From contig JAFUFW010000009.1 in the NCBI GenBank assembly GCA_017469685.1, positions 1-64,000 of the forward strand: a stretch of 64,000 nucleotides of DNA, in the 5' to 3' direction. Origin of the DNA: Bacteroidaceae bacterium. GTDB lineage: Bacteria > Bacteroidota > Bacteroidia > Bacteroidales > Bacteroidaceae. Shown in pieces: positions 7,823 through 17,425 of the stretch (its first letter is position 1; the number at the start of each line of letters is the position of its first letter). The position numbers were made by a program, and so were the translations under genes. Under the pieces are notes generated by a model. That model worked only from the letters and a program-made list of their open reading frames with translations. It was not told the origin of the DNA and searched no databases.

Positions 7823-8749
7823 ATGCGAACATTCTGGAACACTAATCATGGTCTGCATACGTTGGACCAATGGACTCCTAACTGCTGGGTGCAAGTGACC
7901 TGCCCCACCAAGGACGATGCCCGTTTTCTTCAGGACGAACTCCACATCCCCGACTACTTTCTCGACGACATCGCCGACACGGAAGAGCGTGCCCGCTACG
8001 ACTACGATGATGGCTGGATTCTCATCATCCTACGCATACCCTACGTCAAGGAGATAAAGTCGCGCACCCCCTACACCACCATTCCGCTCGGCATCATCCT
8101 AAAAGGTGATGTCTGCATCACGGTCTGCAACTTCGAGACTAACCTGATGATCGACTTTGTGACCTACCAACAGCGGCGCGGCGTAGGCTTCACCGACTCG
8201 GTGGACATGGTGTTCCGCCTCTTCCTCTCCACAGCCGTGTGGTACCTCAAGCGCCTGAAACAAATCAACGCTCGCATCGAAGCTGCCAAACTGCACCTCG
8301 ACCGCAAGGTGGACAACGTAGACCTCATAGCCCTCTCACGCCTGCAGGACTCGCTGACATACTTCGCCACATCCATCCGAGGCAACGAGACCCTGCTCTC
8401 GAAGCTTAAGTTCAAGCTGCCCGTCGACGAGCTCGACGCTGACCTCATCGAGGACGTAAGCATCGAGATGAACCAGGCACGCGAGATGACTGGCATATAC
8501 TCTAACATCCTTGAATCAACGATGGACACCTATGCCAATATCATCAACAACAACATGTCCACGGTCATGAAAACACTCACACTCGTAAGCATGTTCCTGA
8601 TGGTGCCGACGTTGGTAGCAAGCTTCTTCGGCATGAACCTTATCAACGGCATGGAGCAACACCCGCTCGGCTTCCCTCTGGCCCTCGTAATCTCCCTCGT
8701 CCTCACCGTCTTCTTCTGGTGGTACGCCCGCCGTAAGGCTTGGATTTAA
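7823..8749 (+). CDS. corA: CorA-family divalent cation (Mg2+) transporter
   Basis: 308 residues from ATG 7823. A 5'-extended reading frame exists, but residues before MRTFWNTNHG are not conserved-looking and would overlap the leader hairpin. A large cytosolic alpha/beta and helical domain precedes two C-terminal membrane segments. The signature GMN at the end of TM1 (FFGMNLINGMEQ) identifies the CorA selectivity filter, and the C-terminus is basic (ARRKAWI). CorA forms a pentameric inner-membrane channel for Mg2+ or Co2+. Confidence 0.93.
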   Translation: MRTFWNTNHGLHTLDQWTPNCWVQVTCPTKDDARFLQDELHIPDYFLDDIADTEERARYDYDDGWILIILRIPYVKEIKSRTPYTTIPLGIILKGDVCITVCNFETNLMIDFVTYQQRRGVGFTDSVDMVFRLFLSTAVWYLKRLKQINARIEAAKLHLDRKVDNVDLIALSRLQDSLTYFATSIRGNETLLSKLKFKLPVDELDADLIEDVSIEMNQAREMTGIYSNILESTMDTYANIINNNMSTVMKTLTLVSMFLMVPTLVASFFGMNLINGMEQHPLGFPLALVISLVLTVFFWWYARRKAWI

Positions 8750-8780
8750 GTAGCTAAGAATGAAAAAATAACCACTTTTA

Positions 8781-8812
8781 TTTGGCCATAACAATTATTT
8801 TGCCTTTATTTG
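8781..8812 (+). promoter_or_regulatory. Promoter of the DUF349 gene
   Basis: TTTG (8781-8784), 20 bases, then TTTATTTG (8805-8812), one mismatch from TAnnTTTG. Confidence 0.55.
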
Positions 8813-8865
8813 CAAGCCTTTAGGCGTAAATACCTTATTATTAAGCTTCTTAAAACGTAAGCAAA

Positions 8866-10926
8866 ATGAACGAAAACGAGAAACTGCAGGAAGTGCCCGA
8901 AGTGGAGAACGTCGCTGCAGAAGCTAAAGTGGAGTCTGCGCCTCTGACTGAAACGACGCAGAACGTAGAGATCCAAGAGTCTGCTAACGAAGCCCCAGAG
9001 GCTATTGCAGAACCAGAACAGACAGTAGCTGTGGCAGAACAACCAGCCGCTGACGAACCCATCGCAGACGAGCCCGTGGCTGAAGCGACAGCTCATCCAA
9101 TCTACGAGACAAAAGAAGAGGTGGTTGAACGCCTGCAGCAGATCCAAGAGGAGGGCACAGGCGGCAACAAGAGCGAGCTTGACCTTCTGAAACAAGTCTT
9201 CTACAAACTACACCGCGCTGCACAGACAGCAGCCCTCAACGCCTTTGTTGAAGCAGGCGGCAAGGCCGAAGAATGGCGAGCAGAGCTTGATGGTGCCGAG
9301 GAGAACTTCAAGGCCGCAATGGCTGCCATCCGCCAACGCCGGGCAGAGATAGCCGAGAGCGTTGAGCAGCAGAAAGCAGAAAACCTCTCACAAAAACAAA
9401 CAATTATTGACCGCATAAAGGAGCTCGCCACCTCGCCTGAGGAGGCTAATGCTCACTTCGACGAGTTCAAGCAGCTGCAGACACAGTGGCGCGAGATTGG
9501 CGCCGTGCCGGCAGAGAAAGCGACAGAGATATGGAAGAACTATCAGCTCTACGTAGAGCAGTTCTACGATCTCCTCAAGCTTAACAGCGAAGCTCGCGAA
9601 TATGATTTCAAGAAGAACCTTAGCGCCAAGGAGCACCTCATTGAACTCGCTGAGAAGCTGGCTGACGAAGAGGACGTCATCACAGCTTTCAACAAGCTCC
9701 AGGGGCTGCACGCTGAATACAAAGAGATAGGCCCCGTGGCCAAGGAACTGCGCGATCAGGTGTGGGAGCGCTTTAAGGCTGCGTCCACAGTGATCAACAA
9801 ACGCCACCAGGAACACTTCGAAGGCATCAAGGCACGCGAGGAGGAGAACCTGCAGAAGAAGACCGCTCTATGCGAACGCGTAGAGGAAATTCGTATCGAC
9901 GAGCTCAACTCTTTCAATGCTTGGGAAGAGAAGACGAAGCAAGTGCTTGAGGCTCAAGCCGAATGGAAGACAATAGGTTTCGCCAGCCACAAGCAGAACA
10001 CGGTCATCTTCGACCGCTTCCGCGCCGCCTGCGACCAGTTCTTCACTGCCAAGGCCGAGTACTACCGCACCATCAAGGATGAGCAGAACGACAACCTCGA
10101 GCAGAAGCGCCGCCTCGTGGAAGAAGCCGAAGCCCTGCAGGACAGCACCGAATGGCGCAAGACCACCGACAAGCTCATCGAGCTGCAGAAGCAGTGGAAG
10201 ACCATCGGCGCCGTGCCCCGCAAGTACAGCGAACAGCTGTGGAAGCGCTTCACCGAGGCTTGCGACAAGTTCTTTGCCGCAAAGAACGAGGCAACAGCCG
10301 AGCAGCGCGCCGAGGAAAAGCAGAACCTCGAGGCCAAGAAGGACATCATCTCACAGCTCCGGCAGCTGGCCTCAGACACCGCTTCAGCAACCATCGACCA
10401 CGTCAAGGAGCTGCAAGCCAAGTGGAACGAAGTGGGTCACGTGCCCTTCCGTGACAAGGACAAACTCTACAAAGAGTATCGCGAAGTGGCCGACGAGCTC
10501 TACAAGCAGTTCGGCGCCAGCCAGGCTCGCCGCCGTCTCGAAGGCTTCCAGAAGAGCGTACGCCAGGCCGTAGCCAAGGGCGAGAGCACTCTCTCCCGCG
10601 AGCGTGAACGCCTGCAGCGCATCTTCGAGGCCCGCAAGACCGAGTTCCAGACCTATGAGAACAACCTCAACTTCCTCAACGCCACCTCAAAGAGCGGCAA
10701 CACCCTCGTGGCTGAGATGAACAAGAAGGTTGAGAAGCTGCGCGAAGAACTCGACCTGCTCGCAGGCAAGATCAAGGCCGTAGAGGCTGAGATGCGCGCT
10801 CCCAAGAGCGAAGAGAAGCCCGCGCCGAAGGGTGAAGAAGCCCTTGCAGCCGCTCCTGAGCAGCCCGCTGCCGAGGCTCCCGCAGAGCCTGCCACTGAAG
10901 CTCCTGCCGCTGAAGCTGCAGAGTAA
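8866..10926 (+). CDS. DUF349 domain-containing coiled-coil protein
   Basis: 686 residues. The acidic N-terminus (about 1-80) is rich in Glu, Ala and Pro. It is followed by at least four DUF349 repeats recognisable by W-x-x-I/V-G-x-V/A-P motifs (WREIGAVPAEK, WKTIGAVPRKYSEQLW, WNEVGHVPFRDKDKLY) in a helical coiled-coil body. The C-terminus is an Ala/Glu/Pro-rich tail. There is no signal peptide, so it is cytosolic. The family is universal in Bacteroidetes but its function is not established. A perfect hairpin terminator follows. Confidence 0.85.
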   Translation: MNENEKLQEVPEVENVAAEAKVESAPLTETTQNVEIQESANEAPEAIAEPEQTVAVAEQPAADEPIADEPVAEATAHPIYETKEEVVERLQQIQEEGTGGNKSELDLLKQVFYKLHRAAQTAALNAFVEAGGKAEEWRAELDGAEENFKAAMAAIRQRRAEIAESVEQQKAENLSQKQTIIDRIKELATSPEEANAHFDEFKQLQTQWREIGAVPAEKATEIWKNYQLYVEQFYDLLKLNSEAREYDFKKNLSAKEHLIELAEKLADEEDVITAFNKLQGLHAEYKEIGPVAKELRDQVWERFKAASTVINKRHQEHFEGIKAREEENLQKKTALCERVEEIRIDELNSFNAWEEKTKQVLEAQAEWKTIGFASHKQNTVIFDRFRAACDQFFTAKAEYYRTIKDEQNDNLEQKRRLVEEAEALQDSTEWRKTTDKLIELQKQWKTIGAVPRKYSEQLWKRFTEACDKFFAAKNEATAEQRAEEKQNLEAKKDIISQLRQLASDTASATIDHVKELQAKWNEVGHVPFRDKDKLYKEYREVADELYKQFGASQARRRLEGFQKSVRQAVAKGESTLSRERERLQRIFEARKTEFQTYENNLNFLNATSKSGNTLVAEMNKKVEKLREELDLLAGKIKAVEAEMRAPKSEEKPAPKGEEALAAAPEQPAAEAPAEPATEAPAAEAAE

Positions 10927-10934
10927 TAAAAATA

Positions 10935-10995
10935 CGGCCAACCAAAAAGGCGTGTTCCACTGATGGAACACGCCTTTTTGGTTGGCCGTCTTTTT
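10935..10995 (+). terminator. Bidirectional terminator between the DUF349 gene and the TolC gene
   Basis: A perfect 25-bp inverted repeat (10935-10959 / 10964-10988) with a CTGA loop and T5 on the plus side; an A-rich flank gives T-runs on the minus side too. It serves both convergent transcription units. Confidence 0.95.
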
Positions 10996-11016
10996 ATATA
11001 CACCTGGCTGTGTTTA

Positions 11017-12378
11017 TTATTGTGCCGTAGCCTGTCGGTATGCGAGGCGGGCATTTTGGAGGGCTATGAAGGCATCTGTGTGCTGGTCGCGCGCCTGCTG
11101 CTCGAGGAGTTGGGCTTGCAGGAGGTCAGACATCGTTGATGTGCCGGCACGATAAGTGTCGCGCTGAATGCGGAGGTTCTCGGCAGCCTGCTCGATACTT
11201 TGCTGTGCTAAGGCCAACTGACTCTGTGCTTCCACGACGTCGTTCCACGCCTTCTGCATACGAATCTTCAGCATCTCAGCATTATCCTCCAGCTGCTCGC
11301 GCGCCTCCTGCTCAGCAATCTTCTTCCGACGAATAGCGTGGCTACCCCCCCACCAGTCGGTGATGGGCACCGAAACGGTAGCGAAGACCATCCCAAAATG
11401 GCGGTCATTGTCGAGAAGGTTATGGTAGTTGTAGCCCGCACCGACGGCGACCGAGGGCAGGTTCTTGCCCACTTCCATCTTCCTCTGCAAAGTCGTGGCA
11501 TCTACATTCTTCTGCAATAGCTGATACTCTGGCAGGGCAGGCAGGCGGGTGGCTTCGTCTTCGTGTGCAACAAGCGCAGCCTCAGCATCAGCCATATCGG
11601 GAATCGCCACGCTGAAGGCGCTGGCTTCAGTACCTTTGAGCCCGCAGAACTGCACGAGAAGCATCTTAACCAACTCGCGCCCGTTGTTGAGTTTCAAGCG
11701 CTGGCTTGCAATCTCATTCTGCCTCAGCTGCACTTGAAGCAGGTCGTTGCGCAGGGCCACTCCGGCCTTCACGGCAGCACTGGCGTCGCCCGCGAGGCTC
11801 GTGAGCATCGCGTCGACAGCGTCCAGAGTGCGTGCTTTCTGCTCCATAGAGACGAGTTGCCAATAGTATTGTTCCACCTGCGCCTCAACATCATTCTCGG
11901 AGAGTTGCAGCTGCAGCAGGCTTGCCTCCTCGCCAATTTTGGCCAACTTGTTGCCCATGACGATTTGTCCGCCCGCAAAGATCGGCTGCAAGGCTGTGAC
12001 GCCTGCGATAGTTCCATTCTTCATCATGGTCATCGACATAGGCGACTGCAGCGCCATCAATGCTTCCATCGGGAGTGTCTGAGCGAGCGCCTGCCCCAGT
12101 TCGGGCGTGATAAATTCCGAAGGATCCATGTCCATTTTGGCCATTCCTCGGTTCGCACGGAAGTGTACGCCCGTAGCGCTGACGCTGGGGAAGTAGTTAG
12201 TGAAAGCCTCCTTGCGCTGCTCTGCCGAGGCTTCAATCTCGTGGCGTGCCTTGCGCAGCTGGATATTATTTTGAAGGGCAGAGTCCTTGAGCTGTATTAA
12301 TGAAAAGGATGTTTGAGCTGCAATAATATTGCAGCACACAGAACAGAATATGATGGGAATTATCTTTTTCATTATCAT
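11017..12378 (-). CDS. TolC-family outer-membrane efflux protein
   Basis: 453 residues with a signal peptide (cleavage near IIAAQ). The duplicated outer-membrane efflux (OEP) architecture is helix-rich, with heptad segments and the terminal YRQATAQ helix. The ATG overlaps the stop codon of the RND pump gene (ATGA, 12375-12378), indicating translational coupling. It would form the outer-membrane duct of a tripartite pump with the two upstream gene products. A second ATG lies two codons downstream. Confidence 0.92.
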   Translation of the reverse strand: MIMKKIIPIIFCSVCCNIIAAQTSFSLIQLKDSALQNNIQLRKARHEIEASAEQRKEAFTNYFPSVSATGVHFRANRGMAKMDMDPSEFITPELGQALAQTLPMEALMALQSPMSMTMMKNGTIAGVTALQPIFAGGQIVMGNKLAKIGEEASLLQLQLSENDVEAQVEQYYWQLVSMEQKARTLDAVDAMLTSLAGDASAAVKAGVALRNDLLQVQLRQNEIASQRLKLNNGRELVKMLLVQFCGLKGTEASAFSVAIPDMADAEAALVAHEDEATRLPALPEYQLLQKNVDATTLQRKMEVGKNLPSVAVGAGYNYHNLLDNDRHFGMVFATVSVPITDWWGGSHAIRRKKIAEQEAREQLEDNAEMLKIRMQKAWNDVVEAQSQLALAQQSIEQAAENLRIQRDTYRAGTSTMSDLLQAQLLEQQARDQHTDAFIALQNARLAYRQATAQ

Positions 12379-15300
12379 TTCTTCTTACTTAATTTCCAAT
12401 AAACCACTGGCAGGACGGTCACAACGAGGATCAAGGTGCCTATGCCTCCTGCAAAGATAGTGACGCCCACTGGCATCCAGAAAGACGTGCCGGCAATAAT
12501 CATCGGTATGACGCCCACAGCCGTAGTGGCTGTAGTAAGGAAGATAGGCACCATGCGGCGATGTCCGGCATCGTAGGCAGCCTCCTCTATAGCGTAATTG
12601 AAGCGCTGACGATAAGCCGTGCGTTCCTCTTTAGTAGGATGTGTTGGCGCGGGATGCTCTTCGTGGAACTTCTTCATAAGGTCGTCGGCGTGCTCGAAGA
12701 TGAGGATTTCGTTGCGCATGATAATACCCATAAGCGTGATAAGTCCGAAGATAGACGTCAGGCCAAGCATACGATTCATCAATCCAAGGCCAATGAGAGC
12801 GCCCGGGAGCATAAGGCCTAAGGCAGCCATACATAGTGTTGTTATGCCGAAACGCTTGAAGTTGAACAGTATGAAGAAGAATATAATCACCATTGCGATA
12901 AGTATTCCGTAGTAGATCTGCGGCATGTTTTCGCGATTGTATTCAAGCTCTCCACCTACTTCGGTACGCACGCCATCGGGCACGTCGAGCTCTTCGAGCA
13001 TCTTTGCCAGGCGGGCTTCTACGGGAGCCCCGTAGGTTCCGTTGGCAAACTCAGCCGTGACGGTGAGGCAGCGTTCGCCAGCCCGGTGCATTATGCGGCT
13101 CTCCGTCCACTTTGGCTCTACTTTAGCCACCTGACGGAGCGCAATGCCACCGCTGGAGCCCAGCTGAGGGGCTACGGCAGAAATGCTGTTTGCGAGCGTC
13201 GTGGCTGCCGACAACAGGGGACTGTCCTCGACGTCGGCAATAGTCAGTTCGCGGTCGTCCCTGACCACGACGGGCAGCTCATAGTCACCCTCCCAGATAC
13301 TCCCGACGCGCAGGTCGCCCGTAGAGGCTGCCAGCGTCAAGGCTGCCGTGGTGCGGTTCACTCCAAGCTGTGCCGCAGCTACGGGATCAAGAGTCACATT
13401 AATGAGCGGATATGGCTGGAGGAACGTGTTGTGTACCCATTCCAGTTCGGGCATAGGCCTCATCTGTTCCATCAGACGTTCGGCAGCCACATGGAGTGAG
13501 TCGAGGTCGTCGCCATAGAAGCGGAACTCAAGTTCGGGCACTTCCAAGAGGTCGAGCCGCTTGAATTTGACGTAGGCCTCGGGGAACGCCTCTGAGAGGC
13601 GCGGCTGATAGTCAGCCAGCAGTTCGAGTGTAGCCTCCTGCGACGTGGTATTCACGATGAATTGGGCGAAATTGCGGCCTGCCGCCTGCGGGGCATAGCA
13701 GGTCTGGAAGCGAGGCGAGGAGCAGCCGATGAATGATGTTATGCCCGTAATGCGTTCGTCGTCCTGCATAGCAAGGCGTACGGAGTCGGCTATAGCCCGG
13801 GTGTCCTCGAGGCCCTTACCATCGGGCAGGAATATCTCCACGGCAAACTGGTCGCGGTCGGCAAAGGGGAAGAGGCGCACCTTCAGCGTCGGGACAATCA
13901 GCAATGAGGCTACGACAGAGCCCACACCCAAGCCAACGGTCAAGGCCGGATGACGGAACGTCCAGGCGAGTACGCGGTCGTAGAATTCCTGAACATAGTC
14001 GGTCAGTCGTTTGCCCTCCTTCTGCTTGGGCACTCCGATAATCTTCACACAAAGGAAGGGAATAACGGCGATGGCCAGCACCAGCGAGATCATCAGGCTG
14101 ATGGTGATAGACCATGGGAAGTCCTCAAGGGCATCGAGGAACGCGCCCTTGAACGTAATCAGGAAGGGAAAGAAGATTGCGCAGATGCAGAGCGTGGCGA
14201 GCATCATGGGCATGAAATACTGGCGCACAGAGTGAAGCGCTGCATCATTCGGCGCCTCGCCCTTGCCCACATACTCCAAATAGCCGTCGATGACAACGAT
14301 GGAATTGTCGACAATCATTCCGAGCACCACAATCAAGCCCGCCAGCGTCACCATGTTCAGCGGTATGCCCGCCATGTACATTATGCCGACACTGATGAAC
14401 GTGCTCAGCGGAATGGTGATGGCTGCCACAATGGCCGAGCGCAAGGGGAAGAGCACCATCATGACCAGAATGATGACTGCCATTGAGAGAAGCAGGTCGC
14501 GAAGGAAGTCGCGTATGCTGTCGCCTACGACCTTCGGCTGGTCGGCGATGCGCGTGAGCGTCACGTCGTCAGGCAGTTCCTCATCGCGAAACTCGTCAAG
14601 CACACGATCGACGTCGTCGCCGTAGGCCATGATGTTATTGCCCCCGAGCATCTCCAGCGAGAGCAGCACGCAGGGGTGGCCGTTCTGTTCGATAAAGCTC
14701 TCCGATAAATCGTACTCGCGGCGCACTTCGGCGATGTCGCGGATGCGGACAGTCTTGCCCGAGGCGGGGTCGTTGTAGATAATCTGGTCCGCAATCTCTT
14801 GCTCGCTATTCTGGGTCGGTTCGATGTGGATGAGCGTCTGTTGGTGGGCATTGGTTATAGAGCCCGCCATAGTAGTCAGGCCCTGAGCCTGCAAGGCCCC
14901 CATCAGAGTGAGCTGCCCGATGCCGTAGGCTTCGAGGCGCTGGCGGTCAACATAGAGACTTATCTGTTCCTTGTGCTCGCCATACTGCCGGACATTAGCC
15001 ACGGAAGGTATCTTTCGCAGGCGGTCGCCGAGGCGATCGCAGTAGTCTTGCAACTCGCGATAGCTGCGTTCTGAGCTCTCAACAGCGATGAGCAGTGCCG
15101 ACGTATTGCCAAAGTCATCGTTGGCCACGAGTGCGAGCACTCCGCTGGGAAGGCTCTGCTTATAGAGTGTCAAACCATGTTTTATCTTGCTCCAGACCTC
15201 ATCCTTATTATCTACTTCGTCGTTGAGGTAGACGAGCACCATGCACATACCGTTCTGCGAGGTCGAGGTCGTCTTGGCACGCTTCACCTCAGGGTAGGTG

Positions 15301-15530
15301 AACAGGAAGCGTTCAAGCGGACGAGCCACCTGCTGCTCCACCTCTTCGCTTGTGGCACCCGGGTACACGGCCACCACTACGCCCTGCCGTATGGTGAACG
15401 GCGGAAACTCATCCTTCGGCATCACCCACATGGCAAAGATGCCAAGGACAAACAAGAGGCCTACGATGAGCAGCGAGATACGGTAGTTCTTCAAGGGCCA
15501 GGCGTACCAGTCATTATTATTCTTTTCCAT
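12375..15530 (-). CDS. RND-family efflux pump, inner-membrane transporter (AcrB/HAE1-like)
   Basis: 1051 residues, the usual length of RND pumps. TM1 is at about 17-36. Two large periplasmic loops follow TM1 and TM7. The TM4 region has GMIVDNSIVVIDG, where the buried Asp of proton-relay motifs is seen, and the N-terminal porter has the PGATSEEVEQQVARPLE signature. It exports substrates by proton antiport, together with the adaptor and TolC genes of the same operon. The substrate cannot be read from sequence; a drug/solvent type is more likely than a metal type, as no CusA-like Met clusters were noticed. Confidence 0.92.
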   Translation of the reverse strand: MEKNNNDWYAWPLKNYRISLLIVGLLFVLGIFAMWVMPKDEFPPFTIRQGVVVAVYPGATSEEVEQQVARPLERFLFTYPEVKRAKTTSTSQNGMCMVLVYLNDEVDNKDEVWSKIKHGLTLYKQSLPSGVLALVANDDFGNTSALLIAVESSERSYRELQDYCDRLGDRLRKIPSVANVRQYGEHKEQISLYVDRQRLEAYGIGQLTLMGALQAQGLTTMAGSITNAHQQTLIHIEPTQNSEQEIADQIIYNDPASGKTVRIRDIAEVRREYDLSESFIEQNGHPCVLLSLEMLGGNNIMAYGDDVDRVLDEFRDEELPDDVTLTRIADQPKVVGDSIRDFLRDLLLSMAVIILVMMVLFPLRSAIVAAITIPLSTFISVGIMYMAGIPLNMVTLAGLIVVLGMIVDNSIVVIDGYLEYVGKGEAPNDAALHSVRQYFMPMMLATLCICAIFFPFLITFKGAFLDALEDFPWSITISLMISLVLAIAVIPFLCVKIIGVPKQKEGKRLTDYVQEFYDRVLAWTFRHPALTVGLGVGSVVASLLIVPTLKVRLFPFADRDQFAVEIFLPDGKGLEDTRAIADSVRLAMQDDERITGITSFIGCSSPRFQTCYAPQAAGRNFAQFIVNTTSQEATLELLADYQPRLSEAFPEAYVKFKRLDLLEVPELEFRFYGDDLDSLHVAAERLMEQMRPMPELEWVHNTFLQPYPLINVTLDPVAAAQLGVNRTTAALTLAASTGDLRVGSIWEGDYELPVVVRDDRELTIADVEDSPLLSAATTLANSISAVAPQLGSSGGIALRQVAKVEPKWTESRIMHRAGERCLTVTAEFANGTYGAPVEARLAKMLEELDVPDGVRTEVGGELEYNRENMPQIYYGILIAMVIIFFFILFNFKRFGITTLCMAALGLMLPGALIGLGLMNRMLGLTSIFGLITLMGIIMRNEILIFEHADDLMKKFHEEHPAPTHPTKEERTAYRQRFNYAIEEAAYDAGHRRMVPIFLTTATTAVGVIPMIIAGTSFWMPVGVTIFAGGIGTLILVVTVLPVVYWKLSKKK

Positions 15531-15560
15531 CTTTATTCCGATGTATCAACTTTCAACGCT

Positions 15561-16607
15561 TCAATAGACCACCTTCGTCCCTTCACTAAGTTTCTGATAG
15601 CCTTCAACTACTACGCGCATCCCTTCGCTAAGGCCGGAGGAAATGCTTACGCTATTGCCTTCGCCCTCACCGATTGTCAGTGCAGTGCGATGGGCGGTGT
15701 TATCCTGGCCAACCGTCCACACGAAGAGCGACCCATCGGCCCGACGCTGCACTGCGTTCAGCGGCAGGGTCAATGCGCCTGTGCAATTCTGTCCGTTGGC
15801 CACGTCTCCCGTGCTCACACCTTGGACTGTCACCGAAGCTACCATGCCTGGAAGGAGTTTGCGGTCCTTATTATTTACGCGCACGCGACAGTCGTAAGTG
15901 TGGGTGAGCGGGTCGGCCTGCACGCTTTTCTCGATAGTTCCGCCCGCACATTCGCAGCCGATAGCGTCGACGGCGATGAGTGTAGGAGTGGTTGGAACTA
16001 TGGCTGCCACCTCGGCTTCGGGCACTGAAAACTTAACTTTCACTGAACTGATGTCTACGATGGTCACCACAGCCTGCGAAGGCATTGCCGTCTCGCCGGC
16101 GCTGATGTTCTTGCGACCTATGACGCCACTCACGGGCGCTACAAGACGGCAGTCTGCGAGGTTCTTGCGCGCAATAGCCAGCTGCGAGCGTGCCTGCTCC
16201 ACCTTACTCTGGATTTCCACCCACTGCGCGTCGGTCATCGAGCCTTGTTCGTGGAGCTGACTGTAGCGTGCGAGTGCGTCTTCGGCCTGTCGGTTCTGCG
16301 CTTCGGCGGCGGCAAGCATGTTGCGAGCCTGCGTGTCGTCCATCTCAGCTATGAGCTGTCCGCGGCCTACGGCCTGCCCCTCGCTGACAGCTACTCTACG
16401 TACTGTTCCCATTCCCGTGAAGCTTACAGCCGTGGCAGCCGTCTCCTCCACTACGCCCACGTACGTCCGATTTCCAGCAATTGCTGCCGGCGCAACCAGT
16501 TCGGTCTTCACCCTGATGGGCGCTTTCTCTTTCTGTTCGGTCTTGTTGCTGCAGCTGGCAAGGAATGTGGCTGCAACCAAAGAGCCTGCGATGATATAAT
16601 TCTTCAT
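15561..16607 (-). CDS. RND efflux periplasmic adaptor (membrane fusion protein)
   Basis: 348 residues from ATG 16607. An upstream in-frame ATG at 16661 lies upstream of the promoter and is rejected. Lipoprotein signal with LASC (C19). A split biotinyl-lipoyl domain and a coiled-coil hairpin lie in the middle (AEAQNRQAEDALARYSQL...KVEQARSQLAIARKNLADC), followed by beta-barrel domains. It is the first gene of the operon adaptor-pump-TolC and is followed by the pump after 30 bases. Confidence 0.93.
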   Translation of the reverse strand: MKNYIIAGSLVAATFLASCSNKTEQKEKAPIRVKTELVAPAAIAGNRTYVGVVEETAATAVSFTGMGTVRRVAVSEGQAVGRGQLIAEMDDTQARNMLAAAEAQNRQAEDALARYSQLHEQGSMTDAQWVEIQSKVEQARSQLAIARKNLADCRLVAPVSGVIGRKNISAGETAMPSQAVVTIVDISSVKVKFSVPEAEVAAIVPTTPTLIAVDAIGCECAGGTIEKSVQADPLTHTYDCRVRVNNKDRKLLPGMVASVTVQGVSTGDVANGQNCTGALTLPLNAVQRRADGSLFVWTVGQDNTAHRTALTIGEGEGNSVSISSGLSEGMRVVVEGYQKLSEGTKVVY

Positions 16608-16643
16608 ATTATCTTGATATTCTATTTTGCACGAAAACGGGCA

Positions 16644-16675
16644 CAAAAGTAGCAAATGCATTTAAAAATAACAAA
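16644..16675 (-). promoter_or_regulatory. Promoter of the RND efflux operon
   Basis: On the minus strand TTTG (16672-16675), 20 bases, then TACTTTTG (16644-16651): a near-ideal Bacteroidetes promoter, 37 bases before the adaptor start codon. Confidence 0.75.
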
Positions 16676-16730
16676 GAGGAATGAATTAAAAGGACAAAAA
16701 GGACAAAAGTAACGACTTGTGAGAATGGCA

Positions 16731-16770
16731 AAGCCGCCTCGAAAGGATTCGGTTTCTTTCGAGGCGGCTT
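16731..16770 (-). terminator. Terminator of thyA-folA
   Basis: A perfect 15-bp inverted repeat (16731-16745 / 16756-16770) with a 10-nt loop, 14 bases after the folA stop codon. Confidence 0.8.
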
Positions 16771-16784
16771 TTGTCGTCAAAAGG

Positions 16785-17339
16785 CTAACGCCGTTCCAAA
16801 TCTATGAAGCGGTAGGCAAAGCGGTGGCGCTCGTCAGCTTCGTGCGCCTTGTCGGCAACTACTTTCCAGTCGGCAGGATTGAGCCAAGGGAAGAAAGCAT
16901 CGGCTTGTTCGGGGGTATCATCTACGAGCGTGAGGCAGAGGCGGGAGGCCAAAGGGAGTGCTTCGCGATAAACGCTGGCACCACCGAGAATAAAAACTTC
17001 ACCGGAATTCACCGATTCGGCGTTAACAGAAGTTAAACAAGCCTCCAAAGCACCCTCAAGAGAAGGAAAGATTTCGGCATTTGGAGCGATGAAATGGGCG
17101 TTTTTTGTCAAAACGATGTTCCTGCGGTTGGGCAGCGCACCCTTAGGCAGCGACTCAAAAGTACGCCGCCCCATCACTATGGTGTGCCCCGTCGTGAGCG
17201 CCTTGAAGCGCTTCAGGTCGTTTGGCAACCAATAAAGCAATTTGTTCTCAAAGCCGATGGCACCATTATTCGCCACGGCAGCAATGAGACTCACACCTGG
17301 GCTCTTCCTCGTGGCAGAGGGGCTGGAGATGTCCTGCAT
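16785..17339 (-). CDS. folA: Dihydrofolate reductase
   Basis: The core runs from LIAAVANNGAIG through LLYWLPNDLKRFK and GRRTFESLPKGALPNRRN to the C-terminal beta strands, the standard DHFR fold that reduces dihydrofolate with NADPH. The start is uncertain: the frame is open back into thyA. ATG 17339 (184 residues) leaves a short extension before the conserved core; ATG 17387 is an alternative. It follows thyA, whose product makes dihydrofolate, so the pair regenerates tetrahydrofolate. The extra upstream codons look like repeat-derived sequence rather than enzyme. Confidence 0.93.
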   Translation of the reverse strand: MQDISSPSATRKSPGVSLIAAVANNGAIGFENKLLYWLPNDLKRFKALTTGHTIVMGRRTFESLPKGALPNRRNIVLTKNAHFIAPNAEIFPSLEGALEACLTSVNAESVNSGEVFILGGASVYREALPLASRLCLTLVDDTPEQADAFFPWLNPADWKVVADKAHEADERHRFAYRFIDLERR

Positions 17340-17425
17340 ATCACTTTCTTTCTGCATCAGCTCGTACTTATAATTATTAATGTACATACCCTCATCTCTC
17401 AGGAGAGAGGAGACTTGGGTGGGTC

